Source of the DNA: Schistocerca nitens
Taxonomy: Eukaryota; Arthropoda; Insecta; Orthoptera; Acrididae
NCBI RefSeq assembly: GCF_023898315.1
Contig: NC_064618.1
Location: forward strand, 189,029,548-189,093,547
Direction: 5' to 3'
Length of the DNA: 64,000 nt
Shown: positions 11,546 to 22,249 of the stretch, piece by piece
How the letters are laid out: every line of letters begins with the position of its first letter
Numbering within the stretch: the first letter of the stretch is position 1
The notes under the pieces: generated by a model
What the model was told of the DNA's origin: nothing
The model's input: the letters and a program-made list of their open reading frames with translations, nothing else
The model's database searches: none
Made by a program: the position numbers and the translations under genes

Positions 11546-11699
11546 TGGTTACGTATAGTTAGGAAGGCAACTCCTGAAGAGGTACGAGTTCATTTTTGTT
11601 TGGCAGGGACACAAGTGGCGGTGCCCCGTAGGGATGGCCATGATTTTGTTTCAATTCTTTTGTTAGGAAAAAAAAAGTCTGCCAGAAAGTTTCACATGT

Positions 11700-12480
11700 G
11701 AAACCTACGCAGAGTTTGAAAAGGCATTTTTGGCAACGTATTGGTCACGAGGTGTACAGGAACGTTTAAGTAAGGAAGTACTTAACCCTGAACCATTATG
11801 TATAAAGATAGGCAGCCTACGTAGATACTTCCAGAAATATCTAAATAAAGTCAGATATTGGGACGAGCCCATCACACTTGAAGATTTCTTACACATTCTA
11901 AAGGCAAAACTTCCCGCAGAAACTAGGGAAAAATTAATTCTTGCTTCAGAAGCGAATCTGGAAAAATTTATGTCGGTATCAGATTCAATAGATCTAATCC
12001 AAGAGGATATGAAGGCGAGAACAGATAAGCATAGCACTTTCTCGCAGTTAAATAATGCTTAGGGCGGACGGGCTTGTAATCAGCTGATCGGCGAGAGAAA
12101 TGCCAGTCGCGCTTCGCCACAGAATAGAAATACACGCAACGCCAACGGAAATAACTATCGTCACAGCCGCAACCGACAAAACAGACAAGAGAGAGACGAT
12201 AAGACCCAGGGTACATTGTACATGCAAATTCTTCGAATTGGGATAATGCTATTAATAGTAACAACAGGCAGACACAGCAATTGAGGCCTATAGAGAATGA
12301 TTGGCGACAGAGATCACCAATAATTACCGAAGTTATAGAGGGTGCGGTTCATAGAAATGAATCGCATTTGGAAAACTAACGCCGATCCAATCATGCCCCG
12401 GAGAAGCGGTCATGGTCAAGGATAGGGGCTATGTGCAGAAAGTGAATATTTAGCGCTATAATGAAGGACAGTTAATGCAT
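11700..12480 (+). pseudogene. Gypsy-type gag core, continued after nested LINE
   Basis: The frame 11,730-12,062 reads FEKAFLATYWSRGVQERL, then LRRYFQKYLNKVRYWDEP and a region with LKAKLPAETREKL. This fits the gag capsid-like segment of Gypsy retrotransposons. Downstream the translation is Asn, Gln and Arg-rich (SNNRQTQQLRPIENDWR), as in gag C termini, but stops occur. A related segment appears at about 22,540-22,700 in the second Gypsy relic. No clear CCHC zinc knuckle is seen. Confidence 0.65.
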
Positions 12481-12997
12481 GGGGAGCTTTGCACGGCACA
12501 ACTGTAAAGAGGAATATTTATATGAGCCTATTTCTGCCATGAGAGTGAAGATAGAGAGTATTCCAGTGAATGTAGTTTTAGATACAGGCGCATCGGTTAG
12601 TGCAGATTCACTGATTTTATTTAACCAGATAATGGGGAAGACCCCATTGTCTACATTTCCTGTGCAGCATTTTAAGCTACTCGGAGCGTTTGGCACGCTA
12701 TCACAACCTGTGCGGACACAGACGATGCTGAAGTTAGAATTAGGAAATGCAGCGATTATATGCGCCTTCCTAGTTGTGGAGAAATTTATAGTCGACTGTG
12801 TTCTGGGAATTGACACTATGCGGGAGAAGGACGCCAAATTAGATTTCTCGTCCGATAATGTGAATTTTTGTATCGACGGAGCCCTAGCCCAAATATATTT
12901 ACTGCGAAAGGAAGGCAAACATTGTAGAGGGGCGAAATTGCAGTTAATAAGGACAGAGAACCGGAATTACCAAACAAGTTTAACCAAGGTCATGTAA
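12479..12997 (+). pseudogene. Retropepsin-like aspartic protease of Gypsy element
   Basis: The 172-codon frame contains VVLDTGASVSA (about residues 34-44), the aspartic-protease active-site motif D-T-G-A, and later FIVDCVLGIDTMREKDAKL, which matches the conserved ILG.D region near the C terminus of retropepsins. In the intact element it would cleave the gag-pol polyprotein. It lies between gag and the RT remnant, as expected. This piece itself looks undamaged, but the surrounding pol is broken, so I call it a fragment. Confidence 0.8.
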
Positions 12998-13063
12998 ATA
13001 GTTCACATATCTGATCAAAGAAAACATAAATTGAGCGAGCAAGAACACTTTAAAAGATCAACA

Positions 13064-13262
13064 CAGCCGCGCGGGATTAGCCGAGCGGTCTTAGGCGCTG
13101 CAGTCATGGACTGTGCGGCTGGTCCCGGCGGAGGTTCGAGTCCTCCCTCGGGCATGCGTGTGTGTGTTTGTCCTTAGGATAATTTAGGTTACGTAGTGTG
13201 TAAGCTTAGGGACTGATGACCTTAGCAGTTAAGTCCCATAAGATTTCACACACATTTGATTT
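13064..13262 (+). mobile_element. tRNA-Leu-like SINE, family B
   Basis: The head reads gattagccgagcggtctta (A-box region) and ggttcgagtcc (B box), giving a tRNA-Leu-like body. The tail has gactgatgaccttagc and ends cacacatttga. A 9-bp duplication, agatcaaca, flanks it at 13,055-13,063 and 13,263-13,271. A second copy is at 61,621. It is inserted between protease and RT of the Gypsy element. Confidence 0.9.
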
Positions 13263-13600
13263 AGATCAACAGAGGACAAAATTATCTGTCACCTTAAGCA
13301 AGTTCGTAAAGCTATTCGAAGAACCACCTGATATAAATAAGGGTTATACCTGTCATTTAAATCTAAAGCCACACAAAACATATTGCCATAGTTTTTAGCC
13401 CGTTCCATGGAAACAAAGAAATGCAGTGGACCATGAAGTACAGAGAATGTTAGAGTGGAATTTCATCGAACCCTCAACCAGTCCGTACTGCAGTCCGCTT
13501 CTCGTTGTACGGAAACCAGGTGGAGAGGTACTTCTGTTACTAGGCGCTCGTGTGATAAATACAATCAAATTACCAGTGTGTGCTCATCCTGAGGACATTT
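13263..13600 (+). pseudogene. Gypsy RT, N-terminal fragment; palm deleted
   Basis: The translation shows a region just before the RT (TCHLNLKPH) and then AVDHEVQRMLEWNFIEPSTS and YCSPLLVVRKPGG, matching the conserved start of Gypsy reverse transcriptases (V..M...G.I..S.SP..SP...V.KK.G). Directly after this the sequence jumps to integrase, so the catalytic palm, connection and RNase H, roughly 1.5 kb or more, are missing. One in-frame stop sits near 13,398. Confidence 0.75.
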
Positions 13601-14263
13601 AATGATTATATTCCAAGCGTTGGAAAGCTAGACGCGATACTGTCCGACAATGCTACGAATTTTACTGGACATAAATGGAGAAATGCATTAGCTCGAGCTA
13701 ACATCAAGAAAATATTAACATCCAGATGTAATCCGAGCGCGAACCCTATCGGGAGAACGTTTCACGAACTTAATAGATTTATGCGAACGTATTGCCATAA
13801 TAAGCAAACGAGATGGATTGAATACTTGGATACGTTTGAGGAGATAATGAATAATTTGCCTCACATGTCTACCAACTTCACACCAACTGAACTGATGTTT
13901 GAAAGAAAGGAGAGGAAGGAGTGGATAAATAAGGTACCCAAGTTATCAGAGGGCGAACTACAATGGCAAGACAAAATAAGAACAACTGTCATAAATCTGA
14001 CACAGAATGCTAGGAAGAGAAAAGTAAATTCCGACAAGCATGTTCTACGTAAACAATCTTATGAAGTTAGAGATAAAGTATTGCTATGCACATACCCTCG
14101 TACGTCTTTGTTAAATGAAACAAATAAGAAATGGCAACTAACGTATCAGGGGCCATATGAAGTGATGAGAATACCAAATCCAGGAACATATACATTGTGT
14201 CCACCTGAGAGCAGGAATGTAAAGGGATTATACCCACATCATGACTTGAAAAGGTTTCATTAA
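13580..14263 (+). pseudogene. Gypsy integrase, core and C-terminal domain; catalytic Glu replaced
   Basis: The 227-codon frame contains LSDNATNFTGHKW, holding the second catalytic aspartate, followed by NPSANPIGRTFHELNRFMR, where related enzymes have E in NP.ER. Here the codon is ggg (Gly), one base from gag, so the catalytic glutamate appears lost. Then come WIEYLDTFEEIMN, FTPTELMF and the C-terminal beta-rich segment WQLTYQGPYEVMRI near the end. The zinc-binding domain and first aspartate are absent because of the internal deletion upstream. Confidence 0.85.
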
Positions 14264-14367
14264 TGAGAATGTTGATCTGTGAGAAAAAGAGATAATGTTG
14301 TAAATATTAGTATAAGTTAGATTTTCTTAATTTCAGATAAGACGATGATGGATCGAGGAGATTAATG

Positions 14368-14369
<2 letters not shown>

Positions 14370-14461
<92 letters not shown>
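14370..14461 (+). repeat. Compound AT/GT microsatellite
   Basis: About 28 AT repeats are followed directly by about 18 GT repeats. The open frame running through it is an artefact of the repeat. Confidence 0.95.
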
Positions 14462-14466
<5 letters not shown>

Positions 14467-15955
14467 TTCAGAAAGTTATTATGTAGTTTTAGAAAATTGA
14501 ATTATGATGTTTTCAATTTCAGTAAAGACTTAAATATAAGAGAAATTTATTACAATTTTCATTACATTATTAGTTTTAGGACAATGTGAATATTCATCCT
14601 AAAGTCTTGGAAAAGTAGCTAGTCGAAGTAAGGACAGAGTGACATTTCTGACTAAAGATTTCAATGATTAAGGTCATTCCACTTGGAGTTTTTGAAGTAT
14701 TTGAGATATATTATTCGTGCGATGATTTGAACGGTTAATGCCGGACCAGATTGGGAGAGGATTGCGTGATCTTTGTGTGATATTTTATGGTAAAATGTAA
14801 TTATTTGCAGTATGTGGAAGGAAGAAAGGAAAACTGACTGGGCTGAATTTGAGTAGATTTGGGAGTAGTAGAAAATTTATAAAGACATTCTGAGAAATGG
14901 TGAAAACTATTTTGAAGATTGAACGAAGTGTGAAATAGTGTTTGATCCTGTGAAAAGCAACGAACTTCCAGTGAAGTGATGTTTGTTTTCAGGTATCTAC
15001 GAAATTATGAACACATGCCAGAGCAGAGTCATAAGTTAGACTAGTGAGGTGACACACGAGTGACTATCTAGGTGCTAAGAAGCGGAGATATACTCATGTG
15101 CGTCATGTTTTAACTATTGTTGTAAGTAATCAAAGAAACAGGGAAGTCTTAAGTACGAATAATCACAGCAGTTTACCAAAGACAATTAAGGAAGATATAG
15201 TACTCTGACAGTGACGGACAATTTTGCAAAAGTAGAAAGAATAGGGGATTGTAATGAGAGACCACCCGACTAAGAAGTGATAAAAGCATAACTTCGCCAG
15301 AATCACGAAATTCAGACCTTGAACGTGAGATTGACAAATATTTTATACTAATCCGTTCCCTCACAGCCCTTTTCCATCAGTGATTATGACTACTGATACG
15401 CGTTTTAGTTATGTTTCATATTCAAACCATCCGTATATATGGCATGTTGAGTGTCTGATCCAGCCGGGATACTACTTGAGGATCAGCCGTGTTCCTGTCT
15501 ATCGATACCATCTCATCGACGCTAACAAGAGGCCATCCCACTTCTCAAACAACATCTGTCCTGTACCTTCCACCAGAAGGCGTGCAGACGTCGCTACCAA
15601 GATATTCTCACAATTACCCGACTCCAACACTGCAAGAACAACCCTTGATAAAGCCGATTTTCAGATTGCTTGTTCAAACCTTTAATCCAATTTTGTAAAT
15701 TACTGGGTGGAAACATAAGGTTAAATGAGTCTAGCTCAGATTTTTTAATGATTTTCCTTAGAAACCCCAGCCCTTTGTTGATTGAAAGTCAATGGCCGCA
15801 TTTGCAGTTACTCAAATAACGAATATCAAAAATTTTACCTTATTAAAGTAGCTTGTCATTATGAGAGGGGCAGAGTAAATAACCAGCAAATGTTGCAATC
15901 AGCCGGCAGTACATTCCAGCCAGTAATTAAGAGAAGGATAGAAATGTTGAGAATG
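14462..15955. other. Unrecognised 3' internal region of Gypsy relic
   Basis: This lies between the integrase and the nested Jockey-type LINE. It has no recognisable envelope, transmembrane or RNA gene signal. A 101-codon frame at 15,380-15,685 has no family motif. It is probably the 3' internal or untranslated part of the retrotransposon. Confidence 0.35.
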
Positions 15956-15972
15956 ATTTTTTTTGTGATATA

Positions 15973-17760
15973 TTACAATACAGCATCATCGGTCTCTAGG
16001 ATGGTTAGGGGAACTGGATGTCGATGCCAGCGGCGTGGAAGTGTGGTCCCAACGTCGCGTAATCCATGGACAGTGTCCTGCAAGGCATCCACTTTCTCAT
16101 AGAGCCGCCGCGCGTTGTTGCGTATGGTCATCTTTAGGGGGACGATATCCACTTCCACGTGGAGAGTGACAATTCTCGTGAGTGGCGGGGCGTGCAGGCT
16201 CCACCTGAGCACCTTGTTCTGCAGGCGCTGCAATGTCCGCATCCTGGTGACACTAATCGTGGCCCAAGCACCAGATCCATACGTCAGGGCAGGCAGGATA
16301 ACTGTTCGTTAAATGCGGAGTTTGGTATACAGGTTAAGTTCCCTACTGCGGAAGATTGGGTACAAAGCCCTGGTTACCTTTTGCCCCTTGTTGGCGACAT
16401 ACTCCGCATGACAGTGGAAGAGCAACTTGTGATCCATCTGGACCCCGAGATAGGTGGTTGTTTGGGATCAGGGCACCTGCAAGCCTGCAATCGAAATATT
16501 CCGGCGGAGCACTGGGTGCCGTTTCGTGAAATAGACTGCCGTAGTTTTGGCGGCATTGAGGGCTATTTAGTTTGTCCGGCACCAGGTGATGGTGGCGTCC
16601 ACCTGTCGCTGGAGGCGGACGACGACGGCGTCAGTAATGCGGCCAGTGGTATATAGTGCTGTGTCGTCAGCATATTGTGCTAGGTGGCACTCGGGGATGA
16701 CCTGCATATCATTTACATAGATATTAAAAAGGATGGGAGATAGCACTGATCCTTGCGGAGTGCCTGCCGACAATTGGCGAATGCCAGAACGCATTCCCCG
16801 TCGAGCCACTAGGAAAGTCCTACCACGGAGGAAGTCATCCATGATCTTGACATAAATATCCAGTATAGGGGAATGTGTCAGCATCTTGTGTAAGAGGTTG
16901 TCTTGCCAGATCTTGTCGTAGGCGTTTTGCAAGTCCAGAAAAATGGCAGCTGTCGACTTGGCAGTGTTGAAGCCTTTGCTGATGTTTTCAGTCATGCGTA
17001 GGACCTGAAGTTCGGCAGAGAGGTGTGAAGTGAATCCAAACTGTTCAGGACGGATCGTCCCAGCTGCCGCAAGAGGTTGGGAAAGTCGGTGAAGGGTCAC
17101 AGATTCAAGGACCGTGGCCATAGTATTTAGGAGGCTTATGGGCCTGTTGTTGGTGGGGACCGTAGGGTCCGTGAACCTCTTGGGGATCACGATCAGTTTG
17201 GCTTGTTTCCACTGAGGAGGGGAAAGGCCAGATCTGAGACAAAAATTTAAAATCTTGGTGAACAAGATGAGTGGTGTGAGGGGAAGGTGGCAAAGATATT
17301 CATTTAAAATTCAGTCCAATCCAGGGACCGACCGGCCACGTTTCCGTCGAAGGATGCGCTGAATTTCTGCCATGGACGTAAGAAGGGGAGCAGACCGGGG
17401 TGGGTGGGTGCAGAAAGCAGCCACAGCTCTCAGGACTTCAATTTCTTCCTGTAGTTCATTCGGAGAAAGGTCCTGGACAAGATGGCGGTTTTGTGCCTCA
17501 AACGCATCCACCAGCGTTTCCACAATTTGGAGGGTATCATACGACAAGCCCGCTGCCATGCCATTAGGACGGGCAATCGCTGGCGTAGAACGCCGCAGGG
17601 TGCTAATGACAGCCCAGTCAGATCTTTGGTGGAGTCGGAAAGCGGACATCCTGTCCTTCCATTGTTCAGACCTCCAGTCGGTGAGCCAGTGGCAGAATTT
17701 GTGCTGGAGGCGTCTCTTTTGGCCTTTGTCCTGAGGGTCACGAAACTCTTTTCCACCGCC
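15973..17760 (-). pseudogene. Jockey-type reverse transcriptase (frameshifted)
   Basis: The longest frame, 17,265-16,567, shows RPISLLNTMATVLE near residues 41-54, IFLDLQNAYDKIW with catalytic D at about 111, GTPQGSVLSPILFNIYVND at 168-186 and an intact YADD box at 198-201. The N-terminal portion (17,649-17,311) and the C-terminal portion (16,242-15,973) lie in other frames. All catalytic residues are present, so inactivation comes from stops and frameshifts. It follows the endonuclease in one original ORF2. Confidence 0.88.
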
Positions 17761-17935
17761 GGCGGTAGCGGTTCTTTTGCACCCTCAGCTCTCGTAACAG
17801 AGGGGGCAAGTCGTCCAGGTGGGTTAAATTCCGAGGTGCAGTGAAGGCGGAGAATTTCACTGCTTTCTGTATTTTGGCGGTAAGGTAATCCACAGAACGG
17901 ACTATATTGGCCGGTGTTGTCAAATCGTGGTCATG

Positions 17936-18703
17936 TCAAGTGGTGTTATTAGGTACCCTGGCAAACTTGTCCCTATTGGTGAGGCTCACTGTTGAACGAA
18001 CATCAAATGAAAGGGCAGCATTGGTGAGGTGCAAGAGTACTGGCTGATGGTCAGAGGCCAGTTCGTGGAGAACTTCCAGTGAAAACTGAGCGGTGATGTT
18101 TTTGAAGATGCCCACATCCAGAACGTCTGACTGGCAGTTAGTACAGACAGGGATAGGGGTAGGTTTGTGGGGGCCATAGACCGATAGTGCTAAAGTATCC
18201 TCCAGGTCATGGAGGAGCCGCCCTTTGGGGTTAGAGACCCGAGAATGCGAAGCTGGGTGCTTCACATTGAGATCCGCCCCAACGATGAGCCTGTCGAAAG
18301 ATTACAATTTGTGGAGGTCTGCTTCCAGCAGTGTCTTGTTTGGGCTCAAGTACGCTGCTGCAAAGGTAATGGCACCAAGGTGTGGGGAGATGGTAACCGC
18401 TGTAGCCTCTATGTGCTCCATTGGCTGGAGAGTCTCTTGGGTATGGACAAGGGCTTTATTGAGGAACACAGGTGTGCCTCCACCACGGCGGTCGAGGTGG
18501 TCAGAGGGGTAACACACCATGTTGCAAAGGCGGAAATCGTCTGCCGGTTTGAGGTGTGTTTCTGTGACCAGTAAAACATCCACACGATGGTCATGGAGGA
18601 AGGCATTCAACTCTGTCTTCATCCGTTTTATGCCATTGGAATTAAAAATGCAGGTCACGAGATCCTGAGGGGGCTGGTGGTGGTGTGGAGTTCCTTTCGC
18701 CAT
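17936..18703 (-). pseudogene. Jockey-type endonuclease domain
   Basis: The translation begins near MAKGTPHHHQPP and reads FNSNGIKRMKTELNAFL, VLLVTETHLKP with the catalytic glutamate, and RRGGGTPVFL. After a frame change it continues with GADLNVKH and ASDHQPVLL, the C-terminal DH motif. These are the conserved blocks of LINE apurinic-like endonucleases. The domain sits between the gag-like ORF and the RT, as in intact Jockey elements. Confidence 0.82.
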
Positions 18704-19171
18704 TACAACAATATTTGACTAAGCCCTTCCACTAGGGCGAAGACCTTGGAGAGCCCGTTCTCTGACCGACGGATTTATTGTGCAGTGTGACGAATATAAG
18801 CCCGGATGTGGGGTTTCATGAAAAAGGAGATGACCTGGAGGAATTCCCGCATGTCCGCCCGAAAGGACGCATCAGTCTCCACCACTGGGGGCGTCCTGGG
18901 TGGTCTGCTTGCCCCTGCGGCAGGCAGGTGCAGGTGTAGTAGTAGGCAGAGTGGGGGTAGGGGCAGAGGACTGGGATAAAGCCACAGATGGACTGGAGAT
19001 AGCTGTAGCTGGCTCCTGTAGTAGGTGAGCAGTGGAAGTCGTGATGGAAGAAGGACAGTGAGGAGGACACCGAGCTGCAGCAGCAAAGGATGTCGCGGGA
19101 TTCTGGGCAGGAAGGGGCATTTGAGCCACAGAACCATCTGGTGCCTGAGTGGCTGGTACCAGAGTGGGTGC

Positions 19172-20237
19172 TTAGGGCAGTGCACCAGGCTGATCCCACA
19201 AAACAGGATAGTTGATCGAGTCCCGTTGCAGTCGGGGAGGTCGATTTGTTCTTAATTTCTTTTTGGGAGGACGAGAAGACTTCAGTGCCTTCTGGTAAAC
19301 AGGGCACCCCCTCCAGGATGCCATGTGGTGGGTACCATGAGTCGTTCCCAAACACCTGGTGCAGGTAGGATTTTCCAAAGCAGGGAGTCTGCAGTTCTCC
19401 ACTAAATGTGGGCCAGCACACTTAACACACCGCAACGGCAGGGCATAGTAATTCCCAGTATGTCGTAAACGTTAGCATTTGCGACAGATGGCTGGCCCGT
19501 TGCGGCCCTCGTAATATTCAATCCGAACTTTCGTGTACAGAAGATACCGGATTTGGTAAATCCGCTCTATTTCCTCCCTCTGGGAAAGGGAGACGACGTG
19601 GGTAGGGCAGGGGTCAATGCCCGGGTCTCATGATCACTCTTGCTATACTGGTGGACAAAAGAATCTTCGAAATGGAGCCGAAGCAGTTCCTTCTTGACCT
19701 TCTCTGCCGTAACCTCTCGTGGCAAGTCCTTGATGACGATTTTGGTTCGGCGATTACCCGACGTCTGGTGGGTAACGTAAGTCATCACCTTTGATTTTAT
19801 GAAGTCGAGAATGGTAAGATAGTCGTCCCTACTGTCAAGCAGGTATTTCACATGATCGTTTTGATAAACTGCTCTCAATTGGCTGACAATAAGCCGCTGG
19901 AGCTCAGTTTTGTATAATTAGTGACATTATATACCACAATTGGGGGGATCTTCAGAGGGCTTGATGGGATCTCTTGAGAAGGAGGGTCGGGAGCTTGAGC
20001 CATTTCCTCATCCACAGGACCATCCGGTGCAGCGTGCCCCGGCAGGGGGGTATCGGAACACAATCCGCTGTCACCACAGCCTGCGTGGGCAGAGGAGCGT
20101 CTGGAGCGGGACGGCATAGGAAGAGGTGCAGGTACAGCCGGGTGGTGGTCAGACGGAGCCGATGTGTTCGCCGCCTCACTACGAGAAAGATCAATTACTA
20201 GGCGGTCAGGTGAATCGTCGGACGATGACGACGACAC
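19172..20237 (-). pseudogene. Jockey-type gag-like ORF1 with zinc knuckles
   Basis: The start at 20,237 gives MSSSSSDDSPDRLVIDLS, a Ser and Pro-rich N terminus. A second frame (19,878-19,567) carries the conserved domain before the zinc fingers, with TKIVIKDLPREVTAEKV. A third (19,435-19,172) shows CVKCAGPHLVENC and CTRCLGTTHGTH, two cysteine-histidine knuckles as in Jockey nucleocapsid-like proteins that coat LINE RNA. Stops and frameshifts separate the parts. Confidence 0.8.
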
Positions 20238-20527
20238 GGATGAATGGACCCTGCACGGTGCGGTGGACAGTCTTTATGATGATCGGTTTCAGTGTTGGTG
20301 GGATCCACCGGCGATTTGTGGCGGTTGGCGCGATCCTTCGCCCGTTGCGAGGTGAGCGCAACATTATGCGCGACGGGATGAGCGGCGTTTCCGACGCGGT
20401 TCTCCCCGAGGGGCGGCGGTGGAAGAGTCGGAGGGTCGCAAAGGCTGCTCTGCGAGCCTATCCATAGTGGACGTGGGTCCGCCTGACGTAGCCAGGGGCC
20501 CGGCACGAGAAGACTGCGCACATCAAA

Positions 20528-20590
20528 AACTTCCCAGCTATCCTGGGGACTGGGCCAGTAACTACTTTCCCAGCTATCCTGGGGCAATAA
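20528..20590 (-). repeat. Short tandem duplication at LINE 5' end
   Basis: The phrase cccagctatcctgggg occurs twice, 40 bp apart, at the 5' end of the minus-strand Jockey-type LINE. Tandem 5' promoter-like units are known in some LINEs; here it may only be a chance or target-derived duplication. Confidence 0.5.
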
Positions 20591-20712
20591 CTACTAACTT
20601 ACCAACGCCGAAATTGCATATATACCAACGCTAATATGCGATTCAAAAACTACAACGATTCGACTCGGAAATGCACTCGTAACAGAAAAAGAAATTATAA
20701 ATAAACCTGTGT

Positions 20713-21143
20713 TGTTGTTGTGGTCTTCAGTCCTGAGACTGGTATGATGCAGCTCTCCATGCAACTCTATCCTGTGCAAGCTTCTTCATCTCCCAGTACG
20801 TACTGCAGCCTACATCCTTATGAATCTGCTTAGTGTATTCATCTCTTGGTCTCCCTCGACGATTTTTACCCTCCACTCTGCCCTCCAATACTAAATTGGT
20901 AATCCCTTGATGCCTCAGAACATGTATGCCACAGAACATGTCCTACCAACCGATCCCTTCTTCTAGTCAATTTGTGCCACAAACTCCTCTTCTCCCCAAT
21001 TCTATTCAATACCTCCTCATTACTTATGCGATCCGTCCATCTAATCTTCAGCATTCTTCGGTAGCACCACATTTCGAAAGTTTCTATTCTCTTCTTGTCC
21101 AAACTATTTATCGTCCAAGTTTCACTTCCGTACATGGCCACAC
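20713..21143 (-). pseudogene. RTE-type LINE 3' fragment (RT C terminus)
   Basis: The minus strand translates to YGSETWTINSLDKKRIETFEMWCYRR, then RTDRISNEEVLNRI-like and LWHKLTRRRDRLVGHVL, a well-known C-terminal segment of RTE-clade reverse transcriptases. The 3' end at about 20,713 has GTT repeats on the plus strand. The 5' truncation falls at 21,143, exactly where the right LTR-like repeat begins. Confidence 0.85.
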
Positions 21144-21958
21144 TGTGACGACGGGGTATTAATACCACCATAAATGTAAAATACCTGCGAGAGAGATAAA
21201 TTGTCTGCGGAATTTAAGCACCTCTGTGCGAACTCGATAACAAAGATATACAAACTGTATAAAGCTACGGCAAAGAGATATTTATTCCATGTTGGATACT
21301 GGAAGAGAGATGTTCTGTGTTGGATTGAGAGGAGATTGTTGGAAGCTGCCATAAAGGCAGTAGCCTATGTTTTATGGTACTGAAGAAAGTAAATACATAT
21401 AAAAGCACAAAAGGAGTATCAGGTGTGTAGAGTTCCTAACCCTTAATCATTTCAAAAGAAATATTCAGTGATTATAAAGACGCAAGTTGTTCGGAAGTGT
21501 TGTGTGGTATGATGGTGCGAACCTGCAGTTTTTCACGGTTTTGGTATTCGTCGATAATATTTCTCCGAAGACCTAAGTAATCTCACGAAATAAAGTTGGA
21601 CCCCACAGTCCATACACAAGACATAGCATAGGATTAGGCTGTACCGGTCGATTTCAGTAGAGCGATAAATTATCATCAGCGATATCAGTTGGAGAAGTTC
21701 CAGCAAGGAAACTCAACGAGATCTGTCGCTGCGTAATGCATATGGTATTACTGTATTCTTTAACTTACGGAGAATAGTAAGCAATATAGACTTCATAACC
21801 ACCGTAAACATAATTAAAGGGATTCACCTTACGTAAAAGGAGCAAACAGTAAAAAGGAATCGCTAAATGAAACGATGATTAAAAAATCTGTTAATAATAA
21901 TACGCAATCGCATTAGTAAAACGCTCATTAAATAATACAAGGAATAAAAATAAGAACA
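21144..21958 (+). repeat. Long terminal repeat-like direct repeat, right copy
   Basis: It begins TGTGACGACGG and ends near CA at about 21,958. It aligns with 5,611-6,345 over nearly its whole length and retains about 80 bp lost in the left copy. It is either the 3' LTR of the 16-kb nested Gypsy element or the 5' LTR of the second Gypsy relic that follows. I favour the first because no third copy is visible. Confidence 0.65.
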
Positions 21959-22249
21959 TAAAAAAATAATGACGAATTTCGTGCTAAACACGCGTGCTAG
22001 AAAAATAAGAATGGGTTATGGGAGTACTATCAGGTGTGCAACATCAAAATTTAGATGTAGAATGATAATTGCTGAAACTAGAAGAAAGAAAGAAGAATGT
22101 CGAGATTTGCAGCACACCAGTTGATATGAACGTGTGCGGCAAGAAAGAGAATCGGTAATACGAGAAAACCGCGGTACATGTTGTTTTACAAATATCATTG
22201 TCGATAACATGCACGTTCAAAGGAATTTGATTCACACAACAATTACATC

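Larger units (their letters stand above)
15960..20600 (-). mobile_element. Nearly full-length Jockey-type LINE
   Basis: The minus strand carries, in order from 20.6 kb to 16 kb, a gag-like ORF with zinc knuckles, an endonuclease and an RT, followed by a short A-rich 3' end near 15,960. This is the two-ORF plan of Jockey-clade elements. The length of about 4.6 kb is typical. It lies between the Gypsy integrase and the right LTR, so it probably inserted inside that element. Stops and frameshifts are moderate, so this copy is less decayed than its host. Confidence 0.85.

Noticed and set aside
13064-13150. tRNA-Leu gene
   Set aside because: The cloverleaf-like body is continuous with a SINE tail, is flanked by a target duplication, and recurs at 61,621, so it is a SINE head and not a tRNA gene.
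14365-14589. ORF of alternating Ile-Tyr and Cys-Val
   Set aside because: Artefact of the AT/GT microsatellite.
14462-15955. Envelope gene of the Gypsy element
   Set aside because: No open frame of suitable length, signal peptide or transmembrane segment is visible after the integrase.
16159-19255. Several plus-strand ORFs above 100 codons
   Set aside because: They are shadows of the minus-strand Jockey-type LINE, which carries the RT, endonuclease and zinc-knuckle motifs.
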